In this document: positions 22,547 to 32,716 of the stretch, piece after piece | Numbering within the stretch: the first letter of the stretch is position 1 | How the letters are laid out: every line of letters begins with the position of its first letter | Source of the DNA: Candidatus Mediterraneibacter excrementavium | GTDB taxonomy: Bacteria; Bacillota; Clostridia; Lachnospirales; Lachnospiraceae | DNA: 41,628 nt | Direction: 5' to 3' | Assembly: GCA_019120275.1 (NCBI GenBank) | Contig: DWVL01000032.1 | Span: forward strand, 1-41,628 | Program-made: the position numbers and the translations under genes | Notes under the pieces: model-generated | What the model was told of the DNA's origin: nothing | What the model saw: only the letters and a program-made list of their open reading frames with translations | Database searches by the model: none

Positions 22547-23836
22547 ATGAGTTTACAGGTAGAAAAATTAGAACATAACATGGCGAAGCTGACCATCGAA
22601 GTGTCAGCTGAGGAAGTGGAGAAGGCTCTTCAGGCGGCTTATCTGAAAGAACGTTCAAAGATCAGCCTTCCGGGATTCCGCAAAGGCAAAGTGCCGCGCC
22701 AGATGATCGAGAAGATGTACGGACCGGAAGTGTTCTATGATGAAGCTGCAAATCATATGATATCAGAGGCGTACGGAAAAGCATACGATGAGTGTGAGCT
22801 CGAGATCGTATCTCAGCCGAAGGTTGAGGTTGTCCAGCTGGAGAAGGGCAAGCCGTTCATCTTCACAGCAGAAGTTGCAGTGAAGCCGGAAGTGACTCTG
22901 GGCGAATATAAAGGCCTGAAGGTGGAAAAGGTTTCCACGAGAGTAACACAGAAGGAAGTAGACGAGGAGATCGATAAAGAGCGTGAGCGCAATGCACGTA
23001 CGGTTGAGGTTACGGACAGAGCTGTTCAGGATAAAGATCAGGTTACTCTTGATTTCGAGGGATTCGTTGACGGCGAAGCGTTTGAAGGCGGCAAAGGCGA
23101 GAAATATCCGCTGACGATCGGCTCCGGCTCCTTTATTCCGGGATTCGAGGAGCAGCTTATCGGCGCTGAGATCGGCAAAGAAGTTGAAGTGAAAGTGACT
23201 TTCCCGGAAGATTATCATTCAAAAGATCTCGCGGGCAAAGAAGCTGTGTTCAAATGCACGGTGCATGAGATCAAGGCGAAAGAACTTCCGGAGCTGGACG
23301 ATGAGTTCGTGTCTGATGTATCTGACAAGAGCGAGACGGTTGACGAGTACAAGGCTGAGGTAAAGGCTAAGATCAAAGAGCGCAAGGAGAACGAAGGAAA
23401 GCAGAAGAGAGAGGATCAGTCTGTAGAGCAGGCGGTTGCCAACGCACAGATGGATATCCCGGAGCCGATGATCGATCTTCAGGCAAGACAGATGGCGGAT
23501 GATTTCGCACGCCGCATCATGCAGCAGGGCATGAGCATGGAGCAGTACTTCCAGTTCACAGGCCTTGATGAAGAGAAGATGATGGAAGAGTTCAAGCCGC
23601 AGGCTGAGAAGCGCATCCGCACAAGACTGGTGCTGGAGGCGGTTGTAGCAGCAGAGAATATCGAGGTTTCCGACGAGCGTCTTGATGAGGAACTTCAGAA
23701 GATGGCTGACGCTTACCAGATGGAAGTTGACAAGCTCAAAGAATTCATGGGCGACAACGAGAAGAAACAGATGAAAGAAGATATTGCAGTTCAGGAGGCA
23801 GTGACCCTCATTGCTGACGCGGCAGTAGAAGGTTAA
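22547..23836 (+). CDS. tig: Trigger factor, ribosome-associated chaperone and prolyl isomerase
   Basis: A 429-residue trigger factor that docks at the ribosome exit tunnel. The N-terminal ribosome-binding domain has the signature PGFRKGKVPRQMIEKMYG (about 41-58). The FKBP-type isomerase domain follows (VTLDFEGFVDGEAFEGGKGE, GSFIPGFEEQLIG, about 160-240), then the helical C-terminal chaperone arms. The start at 22547 (MSLQVEKLEHNMAKL) has AAGGAGG 6 bases upstream. It precedes clpP-clpX-lon, the common Firmicute order. Confidence 0.97.
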   Translation: MSLQVEKLEHNMAKLTIEVSAEEVEKALQAAYLKERSKISLPGFRKGKVPRQMIEKMYGPEVFYDEAANHMISEAYGKAYDECELEIVSQPKVEVVQLEKGKPFIFTAEVAVKPEVTLGEYKGLKVEKVSTRVTQKEVDEEIDKERERNARTVEVTDRAVQDKDQVTLDFEGFVDGEAFEGGKGEKYPLTIGSGSFIPGFEEQLIGAEIGKEVEVKVTFPEDYHSKDLAGKEAVFKCTVHEIKAKELPELDDEFVSDVSDKSETVDEYKAEVKAKIKERKENEGKQKREDQSVEQAVANAQMDIPEPMIDLQARQMADDFARRIMQQGMSMEQYFQFTGLDEEKMMEEFKPQAEKRIRTRLVLEAVVAAENIEVSDERLDEELQKMADAYQMEVDKLKEFMGDNEKKQMKEDIAVQEAVTLIADAAVEG

Positions 23837-23849
23837 GCAGGACAGAGAT

Positions 23850-23876
23850 AAGGTGTGCCGCAGGGCGCACCTTTTA
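23850..23876 (+). terminator. Terminator between tig and clpP
   Basis: A 10-pair stem (23850-23859 with 23864-23873, one G-U) with a tiny loop, followed by a short TTTT-A tract. The U-run is short, so partial read-through into clpP is likely. Confidence 0.7.
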
Positions 23877-23908
23877 TCACCTTATAGCAGAGAAAGGAAA
23901 GCATGTAT

Positions 23909-24490
23909 ATGAGTTTAGTACCTTATGTTATTGAGCAGACAAGCCGTGGGGAGAGATCCTACGATATTTATTCAAGACTGTTAAAGGAGAGAATCATTTT
24001 TCTCGGAGAGGAAGTGAATGATGTATCCGCAAGTGTTGTTGTGGCGCAGCTCCTTTTCCTTGAGGCGGATGATCCGGAGAAAGACATCCAGCTGTATATC
24101 AACAGTCCGGGCGGATCCGTGACAGCTGGCATGGCGATCTACGATACCATGAAATATATCAAATGCGATGTGTCTACCGTATGTATCGGTATGGCGGCGA
24201 GCATGGGCGCTTTCCTGCTCGCAGGCGGTACAAAAGGCAAGAGATTCGCTCTGCCGAATGCGGAGATCATGATCCACCAGCCGTCAGGCGGCGCGCAGGG
24301 ACAGGCAACGGAGATCCAGATCGCAGCAGAGCATATCCTGCGCACAAAGCAGAAATTAAATGAGATCCTGGCTGCCAATACGGGACAGGATCTGGAGACG
24401 ATCAAGGCCGATACGGAGCGTGACAATTTTATGTCTGCACAGGAAGCGAAGGAGTACGGTCTGATCGATGAAGTGATCGTGAATCACTAA
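23909..24490 (+). CDS. clpP: ATP-dependent Clp protease proteolytic subunit
   Basis: A 193-residue serine protease forming tetradecameric rings with ClpX. Catalytic Ser98 ([11 protein letters not shown]) and His123 (MIHQPSGG) are present, and the aspartate lies near residue 172 (TERDNF). I use the [11 protein letters not shown] start because that N-terminus is conserved in the family. An ATG two codons earlier (23903) is closer to the AAAGGA ribosome site and cannot be excluded. clpX follows 23 bp downstream. Confidence 0.97.
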   Translation: MSLVPYVIEQTSRGERSYDIYSRLLKERIIFLGEEVNDVSASVVVAQLLFLEADDPEKDIQLYINSPGGSVTAGMAIYDTMKYIKCDVSTVCIGMAASMGAFLLAGGTKGKRFALPNAEIMIHQPSGGAQGQATEIQIAAEHILRTKQKLNEILAANTGQDLETIKADTERDNFMSAQEAKEYGLIDEVIVNH

Positions 24491-24513
24491 GCTGGTTTAT
24501 GAGGTGAAAATGT

Positions 24514-25785
24514 ATGGCAGGCAAAATGATAGATGATGTCGTAAGATGTTCTTTCTGCGGCAAGACGCAGGCGCAGGTGCGCAAGCTGATCGCGGGACCG
24601 AACAATACGTATATCTGCGACGACTGTGTCGCGATCTGTTCGGAGATCATAGAAGAAGAACTGGACTATAATGAAAGCGGGGCATTCAGCGATATTAATC
24701 TGCTGACACCGGAGGAACTGAAAGAATTCCTCGATGATTATGTGATCGGACAGGAGGAGGCGAAAAAGGTTCTTTCTGTTGCAGTATATAATCACTATAA
24801 AAGGATCATGGCAGAGCAGGATCTCGGTGTGGAACTGCAGAAGAGCAACATCCTTCTGCTGGGACCGACCGGCTGCGGCAAGACTCTTCTGGCGCAGACG
24901 CTGGCGAAAGTCCTGAATGTGCCGTTCGCGATCGCAGACGCCACAGCGCTGACAGAAGCCGGATATGTGGGGGAAGATGTGGAGAATATCCTCCTCAAGG
25001 TTATCCAGGCGGCAGATGGAGATATTGAACGCGCGGAACACGGGATCATTTATATTGATGAGATCGACAAGATCACCAGAAAGTCTGAAAATCCGTCCAT
25101 TACCCGTGATGTATCGGGTGAGGGCGTACAGCAGGCGCTCCTGAAGATCATAGAGGGAACCGTGGCGTCCGTTCCGCCCCAGGGAGGCAGGAAGCATCCG
25201 CATCAGGAACTGATCCAGATCGATACAACGAATATCCTCTTTATCTGCGGCGGCGCTTTTGAAGGAATCGACAAGATCATTGAGACAAGGCTCGACCGCA
25301 AATCCATCGGCTTCAATGCAGAGATCGCGGAGAAGCACGAGTATGATATGGATGTGCTGCTTCATGAGGTTCTGCCGCAGGATCTGGTAAAATACGGCCT
25401 GATCCCGGAACTGGTGGGAAGACTTCCGGTTACGGTGTCTCTGGAGCTTCTGGATAAGGAAGCGCTGATCCGCATCCTGACAGAGCCGAAGAGTGCGATC
25501 GTCAAACAGTATCAGAAGCTGCTGGAACTGGATGGGGTTAAACTTGATTTCGACAAGGATGCCCTGACTGCCATTGCAGAGACTACGCTGGCGAGAAAGA
25601 CCGGGGCGAGAGGACTCCGAGCGATCATGGAAAAGATCATGATGGATACGATGTTTAAAGTTCCGTCTGATGAGACGATCAAGGAATGCCGTATCACGAA
25701 AGACGCAGTACTCGGTAAAAGCGAGCCGCTTTATCTGAGGGACGGTGAGGAGCGGAAATCGTTCCTGACATCGGAAAGCGCATAA
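24514..25785 (+). CDS. clpX: ATP-dependent Clp protease ATP-binding subunit ClpX
   Basis: A 423-residue AAA+ unfoldase. The N-terminal zinc-binding domain has Cys12/Cys15 and Cys35/Cys38. Walker A is [14 protein letters not shown] (about 112), Walker [11 protein letters not shown], then sensor residues and the ClpP-docking IGF-type loop (here SIGFNAEI, about 264). It recognises tagged substrates and feeds them to ClpP. It lies directly behind clpP; lon follows after a structured 98-base gap. Confidence 0.97.
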   Translation: MAGKMIDDVVRCSFCGKTQAQVRKLIAGPNNTYICDDCVAICSEIIEEELDYNESGAFSDINLLTPEELKEFLDDYVIGQEEAKKVLSVAVYNHYKRIMAEQDLGVELQKSNILLLGPTGCGKTLLAQTLAKVLNVPFAIADATALTEAGYVGEDVENILLKVIQAADGDIERAEHGIIYIDEIDKITRKSENPSITRDVSGEGVQQALLKIIEGTVASVPPQGGRKHPHQELIQIDTTNILFICGGAFEGIDKIIETRLDRKSIGFNAEIAEKHEYDMDVLLHEVLPQDLVKYGLIPELVGRLPVTVSLELLDKEALIRILTEPKSAIVKQYQKLLELDGVKLDFDKDALTAIAETTLARKTGARGLRAIMEKIMMDTMFKVPSDETIKECRITKDAVLGKSEPLYLRDGEERKSFLTSESA

Positions 25786-25800
25786 GACATAGAGCATAAT

Positions 25801-25868
25801 ATACGGCAGAAGTGCCGTCATGCGGGTGCAAGGGGGGTTAATCCCGGACTGTGCCCGCATTGCTGTAT
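25801..25868 (+). ncRNA. Structured RNA element in the clpX-lon gap
   Basis: A 68-base fold: outer stem of 8 pairs (25801-25808 with 25861-25868, one G-U) stacked directly on a 7-pair stem (25820-25826 with 25854-25860). There is an 11-base bulge on the 5' side and an apical GGG/CCC hairpin. It ends two bases before the lon ribosome site (25871-25876). There is no U-run, so it is not a classical terminator. It may be an mRNA-stability or translation control element; the call is from pairing only. Confidence 0.4.
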
Positions 25869-25883
25869 TCAGGAGGAAAATGA

Positions 25884-28211
25884 ATGGACAATGAGATAAA
25901 GAGTATGCCCATGGTGCCGCTGCGGGGGATGACGATCCTGCCGGAGATGGTCGTACATTTTGATGTGAGCAGGCAGCGTTCCATCGCGGCTGTGCAGGAG
26001 GCGATGTCCGGGGATCAGAAAATATTTCTGACCGCCCAGAGATCCATAGACACGGAAAATCCGGATGCGGATGACGTGTACGAGATCGGTACCGTTGGAA
26101 CGGTTAAACAGATCATCCGGCTTCCGAAACAGATCATGCGTGTGCTGGTGACCGGCGAATGCCGGGGCAGGCTGCAGGGTATTGAATATAAAGATCCGTA
26201 TATCCGTGCGGAAGTGGAACTTATCGATGAGTCCTCTTCTGATGTGCCGGATGATGTGAACAGTGAGGCCATGGAACGGAGCCTCAGGGATATGCTGGTA
26301 GAGTTTGCCGCCAAAAACGGCAAGATGTCCAAGGAATCTGTGGCTCAGCTTATGGAAACCAGGGGATTGCGCAGACTGGTGGATCAGATCGCTGCCAATA
26401 TCCCTCTCCAGTATACGGATCAGCAGGAACTGCTCGAAGAGACGGAATTGTACAGCCGTTACGAGAAACTGGCGTTTAAGCTGGTCAATGAAGTTCAGAT
26501 CATGGATATCAAAGAAGAAATCCGCAAAAAGGTAAAGGAGCGGGTGGATCAGCATCAGAGAGAGTACATCCTGCGGGAGCAGCTCAAGCTGATCCGCGAG
26601 GAACTGGGAGAGGACTCTGCGGTATCCGATGCGGAAGAATTTGAAAATGCCCTGAAGAAACTGAAGGCTCCGAAAGAGGTAAAGGAAAAGATACGAAAAG
26701 AGATCAGCCGCTTCAAGAGTTCCATGAATTCTCCCGCAGAGAGCGGCGTGATACGGACTTATATTGAAACGATGCTGGAGATGCCGTGGAACAAAGCGGC
26801 AAAAGATAATCATGACATTGCATTTGCGAAACAGGTGCTGGAAGAGGATCATTACGGGCTTGAACAGGTGAAGGAACGCATCCTGGAATTCCTCGCTGTG
26901 CGCACCCTGACAAAGAAAGGAAACAGTCCGATCCTCTGTCTGGTCGGCCCGCCGGGAACCGGCAAGACCTCGATCGCCCGGTCGCTGGCCAGGGCAATGA
27001 AAAAACCTTATGTGCGCATTTCCCTGGGCGGCGTGCGGGACGAGGCGGAGATCCGCGGCCATCGGAAGACCTATGTCGGAGCTATGCCTGGCCGCATTGC
27101 TGCAGGCATTCGAACTGCCGGTGTCAGAAATCCGGTCATGCTGCTGGATGAGATCGATAAAGTAAGCACAGACTATAAGGGAGATACATTTTCCGCACTT
27201 CTGGAAGTGCTGGACAGTGAGCAGAACAGCAGATTCCGGGATCATTATCTGGAAGTGCCGCTGGATCTGTCAGAGGTGATGTTTATAACCACGGCAAATA
27301 CGCTTCAGACAATCCCCCGGCCTTTGCTGGACCGTATGGAAGTGATCGAGATCAGCAGTTATACGGAAAATGAGAAGCTGCATATAGCCATGGAGCATCT
27401 TGTGCCCAAACAGCTGGAAAGACACGGACTGACAGAGGCCCAGCTGTCTTTTGGCAAAAAAGCGATCTGGAAGCTTGCGCGCAATTATACAAAAGAGGCG
27501 GGCGTGCGGCAGCTGGAACGGGAGATCGGCAATATATGCCGCAAGTCGGCGAAAGAGATCCTGACAGAAGGACGGAAAAAGATCACGGTGACGGACCGGA
27601 ATATCCACAAGTTTCTCGGACGGGAAAAATATACTTATCAGATGGCAAATCAGACTCCGGAAGTCGGGATCGTCCGCGGATTGGCATGGACAAGCGTCGG
27701 TGGCGATACTCTGCAGATCGAGGTCAATGTAATGCCGGGCAGCGGCGAACTGCTGCTCACCGGACAGCTGGGAGACGTGATGAAAGAATCCGCCCAGGCG
27801 GGTATCAGTTATATCCGTTCGGTCAGTGAAAATTACGGCATCGCGGCTGATTTCTTTGAGAAACACGATATACACGTACATATCCCTGAAGGTGCGGTCC
27901 CGAAAGACGGACCGTCGGCGGGGATCACCATGGCGACAGCAATCCTTTCTGCAGTTACCGGACAGAAAGTCCGGGCGGACCTGGCTATGACAGGCGAGAT
28001 TACTCTGCGGGGAAGAGTACTGCCCATCGGAGGACTGAAGGAAAAGCTTCTGGCTGCAGGAAGTGCAGGGATCCAGACTGTGCTTGTTCCAAAGGAAAAC
28101 AGACCGGATGTGGAAGAACTTTCTTCCGAGATCACCAGGGGCCTGGAGATCATTCCGGTGGAGACGATGACCGAGGTGCTGGCGGAAGCGCTTGTGACTG
28201 GAGGAATCTGA
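25884..28211 (+). CDS. lon: ATP-dependent protease Lon
   Basis: A 775-residue LonA. The N-terminal substrate domain ([19 protein letters not shown]) runs to about 200, then coiled-coil helices. AAA+ Walker A is GPPGTGKT (355-362), Walker [10 protein letters not shown], and the C-terminal protease has catalytic Ser678 ([10 protein letters not shown]) and Lys721 ([10 protein letters not shown]). Length and residues match the family closely. GGAGG lies 7 bases before the ATG. engB follows after one base, so the two are cotranscribed. Confidence 0.97.
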   Translation: MDNEIKSMPMVPLRGMTILPEMVVHFDVSRQRSIAAVQEAMSGDQKIFLTAQRSIDTENPDADDVYEIGTVGTVKQIIRLPKQIMRVLVTGECRGRLQGIEYKDPYIRAEVELIDESSSDVPDDVNSEAMERSLRDMLVEFAAKNGKMSKESVAQLMETRGLRRLVDQIAANIPLQYTDQQELLEETELYSRYEKLAFKLVNEVQIMDIKEEIRKKVKERVDQHQREYILREQLKLIREELGEDSAVSDAEEFENALKKLKAPKEVKEKIRKEISRFKSSMNSPAESGVIRTYIETMLEMPWNKAAKDNHDIAFAKQVLEEDHYGLEQVKERILEFLAVRTLTKKGNSPILCLVGPPGTGKTSIARSLARAMKKPYVRISLGGVRDEAEIRGHRKTYVGAMPGRIAAGIRTAGVRNPVMLLDEIDKVSTDYKGDTFSALLEVLDSEQNSRFRDHYLEVPLDLSEVMFITTANTLQTIPRPLLDRMEVIEISSYTENEKLHIAMEHLVPKQLERHGLTEAQLSFGKKAIWKLARNYTKEAGVRQLEREIGNICRKSAKEILTEGRKKITVTDRNIHKFLGREKYTYQMANQTPEVGIVRGLAWTSVGGDTLQIEVNVMPGSGELLLTGQLGDVMKESAQAGISYIRSVSENYGIAADFFEKHDIHVHIPEGAVPKDGPSAGITMATAILSAVTGQKVRADLAMTGEITLRGRVLPIGGLKEKLLAAGSAGIQTVLVPKENRPDVEELSSEITRGLEIIPVETMTEVLAEALVTGGI

Positions 28212-28212
28212 T

Positions 28213-28815
28213 ATGGTAATAAAGACTATTAATCTGGAAACCGTATGCGGGGTTACGAGCACCCTGCCGGAAAATGATAAACCGGAAGTGGCATTTGCCG
28301 GCAAGTCAAATGTCGGGAAGTCGTCTCTGATCAATGCGCTCATGAACCGGAAATCCTACGCGCGTATCTCGGCGACGCCGGGTAAAACGCAGACGATCAA
28401 TTTTTATAATATCAATGACGAACTCTATCTGGTGGATCTTCCTGGATACGGATATGCCCGGGTTTCGGAAAAGGAGAAAGAGCGATGGGGGAAAATGATC
28501 GAGCGGTATCTGCACGGATCCGCGCAGCTTAAGGCAGTGTTCCTGCTCATTGACATCCGGCATGATCCTTCCGCCAATGATAAGATGATGTATAGGTGGG
28601 TGGTAGAGCAGGGGTATAACCCGATCATTATTGCCACAAAACTTGATAAAATAAAACGCTCCCAGGTGCAAAAACATGTTAAAATGATTAAAGAAGGTCT
28701 TAATCTTGTGCCCGGAACGAAGATTATTCCGTTTTCCTCGCAGACGAAACAGGGCAGGGATGAGATCTGGGAACTGATCGGACAGGAATGCATAAATACA
28801 GACCCGGAGGAATAG
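28213..28815 (+). CDS. ysxC: Ribosome biogenesis GTPase YsxC/EngB
   Basis: A 200-residue EngB-family GTPase needed for 50S subunit assembly. G1 GKSNVGKSSLINAL, G2 region ISATPGKTQTINFYN, G3 VDLPGYGYA and G4 ATKLDKI are all visible. The length is typical. Position right after lon is a conserved Firmicute linkage. Confidence 0.97.
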   Translation: MVIKTINLETVCGVTSTLPENDKPEVAFAGKSNVGKSSLINALMNRKSYARISATPGKTQTINFYNINDELYLVDLPGYGYARVSEKEKERWGKMIERYLHGSAQLKAVFLLIDIRHDPSANDKMMYRWVVEQGYNPIIIATKLDKIKRSQVQKHVKMIKEGLNLVPGTKIIPFSSQTKQGRDEIWELIGQECINTDPEE

Positions 28816-28816
28816 A

Positions 28817-29965
28817 ATGAAGACAAACCGTCCTTACTGGCAGGTGGCGCTGCGGCTGATGTTCAGCATCCTTGCCACTGTTGCATTTATCATCATAGGC
28901 TGGAAGCTGCTTGGTTTTTTTATCCCGTTCGTGGTGGGATGGATCATTGCGGCGATTGCAGCTCCCCTTGTAAACTGGCTCGAGAAGCGCCTGAAGATCG
29001 TGAAGAAACTGGGGTCTGCGCTGATCGTTATCGTAGTTCTGGCGGCGATCGTGCTGGCGCTCTACTTCGGGATCAGCCGTCTGGCGGCGGAGATCAGCTC
29101 GCTGATCCGGAACTTCCCTGAAATGTACGCACAGCTGGAAACCGGACTGCGCCAGATCGGAGAAACATTGTCAGGCATTTTTGAACGGCTTCCGAAAGGC
29201 ATACAGAACGGGTGGACTGCTATGGTGGAGAATCTGGATCAGTATATGGGGGATCTGGTATCTGAGATCAGCGAGCCGACGGTCACGGCGGCTGGAAATA
29301 TTGCCAGGAGAGTGCCGTACTATCTGATCTCCTTCCTGGTGTCAGTCCTTTCTGCATATTTTTTTATCGTACAGCGTGAGGAAGTTCTGGGGTGGATGAA
29401 AAAGGTGGCGCCTCAGGCCGTACAGAAGAGAATGACGCTTGTGATCGATAATCTCCGTTATGCGGTGGGTGGATATTTTAAAGCTCAGTTTAAGATCATG
29501 GTGATCGTGTTCCTGATCCTGCTGGTCGGACTTGGAATGCTCGGGACGGGGTATTTCGTTCTTGTGGCGATTCTGATCGCGTTCCTTGACTTCCTTCCGT
29601 TCTTCGGAACGGGAACGGCAATGATCCCGTGGGCGGTTTACAAATTTTTCATGGGGGATTATAAGATGACGGTGGCGCTGGTCATTATCTATGTGATCAC
29701 GCAGGCGGTCCATCAGCTGCTTCAGCCCAAGCTTGTAGGCGACAGTGTAGGATTGAATCCCCTGGTGACATTGATCCTGCTTTATATCGGATACCGGATG
29801 GGCGGGATTCTCTGGATGATCCTTGCAGTGCCTATCGGGATGGTGCTTATCAACATGTGTCAGGCGGGAGCGTTCGACTATATCATTAATGATGTTAAAA
29901 TCCTGATCGGCGGGGTCCTGCGACTGCATGAGGAACCGGGCGGTGGACAGGAAAACTCCGATTGA
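28817..29965 (+). CDS. AI-2E family transporter (YdbI/PerM type)
   Basis: A 382-residue multi-spanning protein of the AI-2E exporter family. About eight hydrophobic segments, the central soluble region (about 90-160) and the signature FLDFLPFFGTGTAMIPWA then NPLVTLILLYIGYRMGGILWM are characteristic. Substrate cannot be inferred; family members range from AI-2 export to Na+/H+ antiport. It starts one base after ysxC. Confidence 0.88.
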   Translation: MKTNRPYWQVALRLMFSILATVAFIIIGWKLLGFFIPFVVGWIIAAIAAPLVNWLEKRLKIVKKLGSALIVIVVLAAIVLALYFGISRLAAEISSLIRNFPEMYAQLETGLRQIGETLSGIFERLPKGIQNGWTAMVENLDQYMGDLVSEISEPTVTAAGNIARRVPYYLISFLVSVLSAYFFIVQREEVLGWMKKVAPQAVQKRMTLVIDNLRYAVGGYFKAQFKIMVIVFLILLVGLGMLGTGYFVLVAILIAFLDFLPFFGTGTAMIPWAVYKFFMGDYKMTVALVIIYVITQAVHQLLQPKLVGDSVGLNPLVTLILLYIGYRMGGILWMILAVPIGMVLINMCQAGAFDYIINDVKILIGGVLRLHEEPGGGQENSD

Positions 29966-29990
29966 AAATGCGTTTGTATTATGATATGAT
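29962..29990 (+). promoter_or_regulatory. Promoter of the rubredoxin gene
   Basis: TTGAAA (29962-29967, overlapping the upstream stop codon) and TATGAT (29985-29990) with a 17-base spacer. Confidence 0.65.
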
Positions 29991-30063
29991 GATGAAGGGA
30001 TAAAATCCCGGAATACAAGAAATACGATGCGACAATTTATGAATTTACAGGAGGTAAGATTTG

Positions 30064-30225
30064 ATGAAAAAATATGTATGTGATGTATGCGGATACATTT
30101 ATGATGAGGCGGCAGGAGATCCGGATAACGGGATCGAAGCAGGTACAAAATGGGAAGATGTGCCGGAAGATTTTGTCTGCCCGCTGTGCGGTGTGGGAAA
30201 AGATCAGTTTTCAGAGACTGAGTAA
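30064..30225 (+). CDS. Rubredoxin
   Basis: A 53-residue rubredoxin with a single Fe(Cys)4 site: CDVCGY (Cys6, Cys9) and [11 protein letters not shown] (Cys39, Cys42). The aromatic core [20 protein letters not shown] and the DVPEDFVCP stretch match the family. GGAGG lies 9 bases before the ATG, it has its own promoter, and a strong terminator follows. In anaerobes rubredoxin commonly donates electrons to peroxide- or oxygen-reducing enzymes. Confidence 0.97.
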   Translation: MKKYVCDVCGYIYDEAAGDPDNGIEAGTKWEDVPEDFVCPLCGVGKDQFSETE

Positions 30226-30253
30226 TTCCGCATTATAAGAAATGACAGTATTT

Positions 30254-30290
30254 CCGCTCCACATCTTTCGGGAAAGGTGGAGCGGTTTTT
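30254..30290 (+). terminator. Rho-independent terminator after rubredoxin
   Basis: A 9-bp perfect stem (30254-30262 with 30277-30285) with an inner CTTTC/GAAAG hairpin and TTTTT. Confidence 0.85.
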
Positions 30291-30324
30291 AAATTGGCCA
30301 AAACAGTGAAAGGGAATGAGGATT

Positions 30325-30993
30325 ATGGCAAATCAGGGGAAATTTGCATCTGATACGTCCGGCAGAAATGCGGCGGCCTGGGCGAAGGCGCTGGTCATTC
30401 TTTTGATTGGACTGACGATCGCCCATCTTGGGGTGACACTGTTTCTGCTCTCAGAACTGGGTACAGATACATTTACGGTGTTTATACAGGGATTGTCCCG
30501 TGTGTTCGGACTCACTGTCGGTACGGTTCATGTGATCGTGCTTTGTATTCTGATGGTTGTTATGCTGCTGACTACGAAAGGATATGTGAAGCCGGGAACA
30601 GTTGTGTGCGCGTTCTGCGGGGGACCGATCATTGATCTTTTTACTTGGATCCTTGGCGGTTATATCAATGTGGATGCGGGAATGGCCGTCCGCATTATCA
30701 GCATGCTGCTGGGCTGCGTGATCCTGTCGGCGGGGATGTCGATCGTGATCAACAGTAATGCGGGAACAGGACCCAATGATCTTGTGGCGGTGATCCTGTC
30801 TGATAAGATCGAGAAAGTGGAATTCCGATGGGTGAGAGTGGGATGCGACCTGTTTTTCGTTGTGCTCGGTTTTATACTGGGCGGAACGGTCGGCGCGGGG
30901 ACGATCGTTGCAGTTTTTCTGACAGGCCCGCTTGTGCAGTTCTGGCTGCCAAAGACGAAGAAATGCGTGCAGGCGATCCTGCATGAGGAATAA
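30325..30993 (+). CDS. YczE/YyaS/YitT-type membrane protein
   Basis: A 222-residue integral membrane protein with five to six hydrophobic helices. Conserved stretches LGTDTFTVFIQGLS near 50, CGGPIIDLFTWILGG near 100 and SNAGTGPNDLVAVILSD near 145 are typical of the YczE-like family of unknown function. The start at 30325 is preferred on ribosome-site spacing (AAAGGGA, about 9 bases); 30316 is the alternative. No promoter is evident between the rubredoxin terminator and this gene. Confidence 0.8.
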   Translation: MANQGKFASDTSGRNAAAWAKALVILLIGLTIAHLGVTLFLLSELGTDTFTVFIQGLSRVFGLTVGTVHVIVLCILMVVMLLTTKGYVKPGTVVCAFCGGPIIDLFTWILGGYINVDAGMAVRIISMLLGCVILSAGMSIVINSNAGTGPNDLVAVILSDKIEKVEFRWVRVGCDLFFVVLGFILGGTVGAGTIVAVFLTGPLVQFWLPKTKKCVQAILHEE

Positions 30994-31057
30994 AGCAGGC
31001 AGGCTTTATGCCAGACTGTACATAGACGGAATAGTCTGAAAAGGAAGGTGGCTCATA

Positions 31058-31864
31058 ATGAAACTTACAATGCTCGGGACGGGAAATGCCAAAGTGACAG
31101 AATGTTATAACACATGTTTCCTTTTAAATGATGAAAATGGATATTTTCTTGTAGACGGGGGCGGCGGGAATGGCATCTTGAAACAGCTTAAGTCTGCAGG
31201 CGTGAGCTGGGAAGATATTCATGATATTTTTGTCACACACCGCCATATGGATCACATCCTTGGTGTGATGTGGCTGATCCGGATGTTCGCCCAGAAAATG
31301 AAGCGGGAAGGATATACAGAGGAAGTCAGGATATACGGACATAAGAAAGTGCTGTGCATCCTGGACGATTTGTCGCATATGCTCCTTGCCAGAAAAGAAG
31401 CGGATTTTGTCGGGAGCCGGATTGTATTTGTACCGGTGGCGGATGGCGATGTGTTTGATATTATCGGTCATAAGACGACCTTTTTTAATACTCATTCCAC
31501 GAAGACAAAGCAGCATGGCTTTACCATGTATCTGAATAAAACAGATAAGCTGACCTGCTGCGGAGACGAGCCGTACAATGATACGGAGCGCATGTACGTA
31601 CAGGGAAGCAGATGGCTTCTGCATGAGGCGTTCTGCCTTGAAAAAGATGCGGAGCGATATCATCCGCACGAGAAGCATCATTCAACGGTAAAAGAAGCCT
31701 GTGAGACGGCAGAGCGGCTGCATGTGCAGAATCTGGTGCTTTATCACACGGAAGATTCGGACATGGCGGCGAGAAAAGAACGATATGCGGATGAGGGCAG
31801 GCAATATTTTGGCGGAAATCTGTATATACCGGATGATCTGGAAACGATAGAACTGACAGAATAA
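31058..31864 (+). CDS. MBL-fold metallo-hydrolase (ribonuclease Z-like)
   Basis: A 268-residue metallo-beta-lactamase-fold protein. The metal motif is THRHMDHILG (His61, His63, Asp65, His66), preceded by VDGGGGNGIL. It resembles ElaC/RNase Z-like and phosphodiesterase members in its compact single-domain form, but the typical long exosite is not obvious. Substrate unknown. It ends in front of a remarkable palindromic terminator. AAGGAAGG lies upstream of the ATG. Confidence 0.85.
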   Translation: MKLTMLGTGNAKVTECYNTCFLLNDENGYFLVDGGGGNGILKQLKSAGVSWEDIHDIFVTHRHMDHILGVMWLIRMFAQKMKREGYTEEVRIYGHKKVLCILDDLSHMLLARKEADFVGSRIVFVPVADGDVFDIIGHKTTFFNTHSTKTKQHGFTMYLNKTDKLTCCGDEPYNDTERMYVQGSRWLLHEAFCLEKDAERYHPHEKHHSTVKEACETAERLHVQNLVLYHTEDSDMAARKERYADEGRQYFGGNLYIPDDLETIELTE

Positions 31865-31865
31865 A

Positions 31866-31920
31866 TGTGATCCGGGACGTAGTAAAATTCAATTTTACTA
31901 CGTCCCGGATCACACTTTTT
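31866..31920. terminator. Very long near-perfect palindromic terminator
   Basis: Two perfect 24-base arms (31866-31889 and 31891-31914) around a single central C, followed by CTTTTTT on the plus side. It starts one base after the MBL stop and ends six bases before the convergent amidotransferase stop, so it serves both. Most terminators in this window have 7-13 bp stems, so 24 bp is unusual. Confidence 0.85.
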
Positions 31921-32628
31921 TCACAAATTGACGCGGGACCGGAATATGAATTCCCGGAAGAGGGTCCGTGTTTCCGGGGATGTCCGGTACATGCATTCCG
32001 GATGCCACTGTACACCGACGGCGAAAGGGTATTTTTCAAGTTCGATGGCCTCCACCGTACCGTCTTTCGCCCGGGCGCTTACATGTATGCCGGACCCTGG
32101 AGTGTTGACAGCCTGATGGTGGAAGCTGTTTACGGTGAACTGCGGGCCGAAATATTCCCGGATCAGACTTCCGCGTTCCGTACGGATGCGGTGGCTTGCC
32201 TCGCTGCGCGATACGGTTTTCTGCATGTGATCCAGCGTATGGCCGGGAGCCAGTGAGAGATCCTGCCAGATCGTGCCGCCGCAGGCTACATTTAGGATCT
32301 GCATGCCGCGGCAGATGGCCAGGACGGGTTTGCCTGAGCAGAGGATCTGTTTTAAAAGACGGATCTGGTACAGGTCAACGGTGATGTCTGTTTTTCCGTT
32401 TCCGCGGCAGGGTTCCTCCCCGAACAGGAGCGGCGTGATGTCTTCGCCGCCGCAAAAGAGAAAACCATCGCAGAGCCCGGTATATTCTCTGATGAGCCGG
32501 TCGCTCCGCACAACCGGCAGCACCAGGGGGAGTCCTTTTGAGTAGCGGACCGACTGGATATATGGATTTGTGACGAACTGCCGGTCTCCGGCAAAGCCGC
32601 AGACAACGATCCCGATTTTTGGTTCCAT
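31921..32628 (-). CDS. Class I glutamine amidotransferase-like peptidase (gamma-glutamyl-GABA hydrolase family)
   Basis: A 235-residue peptidase C26/PuuD-like protein. The nucleophile is in PVLAICRGMQILNV (about Cys109) and the catalytic His in GVQWHPECMY (about 217); GGEDITPLLFGEEP is typical of the family. It removes gamma-linked glutamyl groups, as in GABA or folate substrates. The start at 32628 has GGAGG 5 bases upstream; a much longer reading frame upstream is hydrophobic and lacks conservation. It is divergent from the M19 dipeptidase. Confidence 0.9.
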   Translation of the reverse strand: MEPKIGIVVCGFAGDRQFVTNPYIQSVRYSKGLPLVLPVVRSDRLIREYTGLCDGFLFCGGEDITPLLFGEEPCRGNGKTDITVDLYQIRLLKQILCSGKPVLAICRGMQILNVACGGTIWQDLSLAPGHTLDHMQKTVSRSEASHRIRTERGSLIREYFGPQFTVNSFHHQAVNTPGSGIHVSARAKDGTVEAIELEKYPFAVGVQWHPECMYRTSPETRTLFREFIFRSRVNL

Positions 32629-32716
32629 GGATGCCTCCGTATCAATGTATGATAGCGTATGCAAAAAACAGACAAAATATACATAGTATAGAATGGATCG
32701 ATGAAAGGATGCAAAT

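Noticed and set aside
31867-32256. Plus-strand open frame across the palindrome and the amidotransferase gene
   Set aside because: Antisense to a gene with an intact Cys/His catalytic pair, with no family resemblance of its own.
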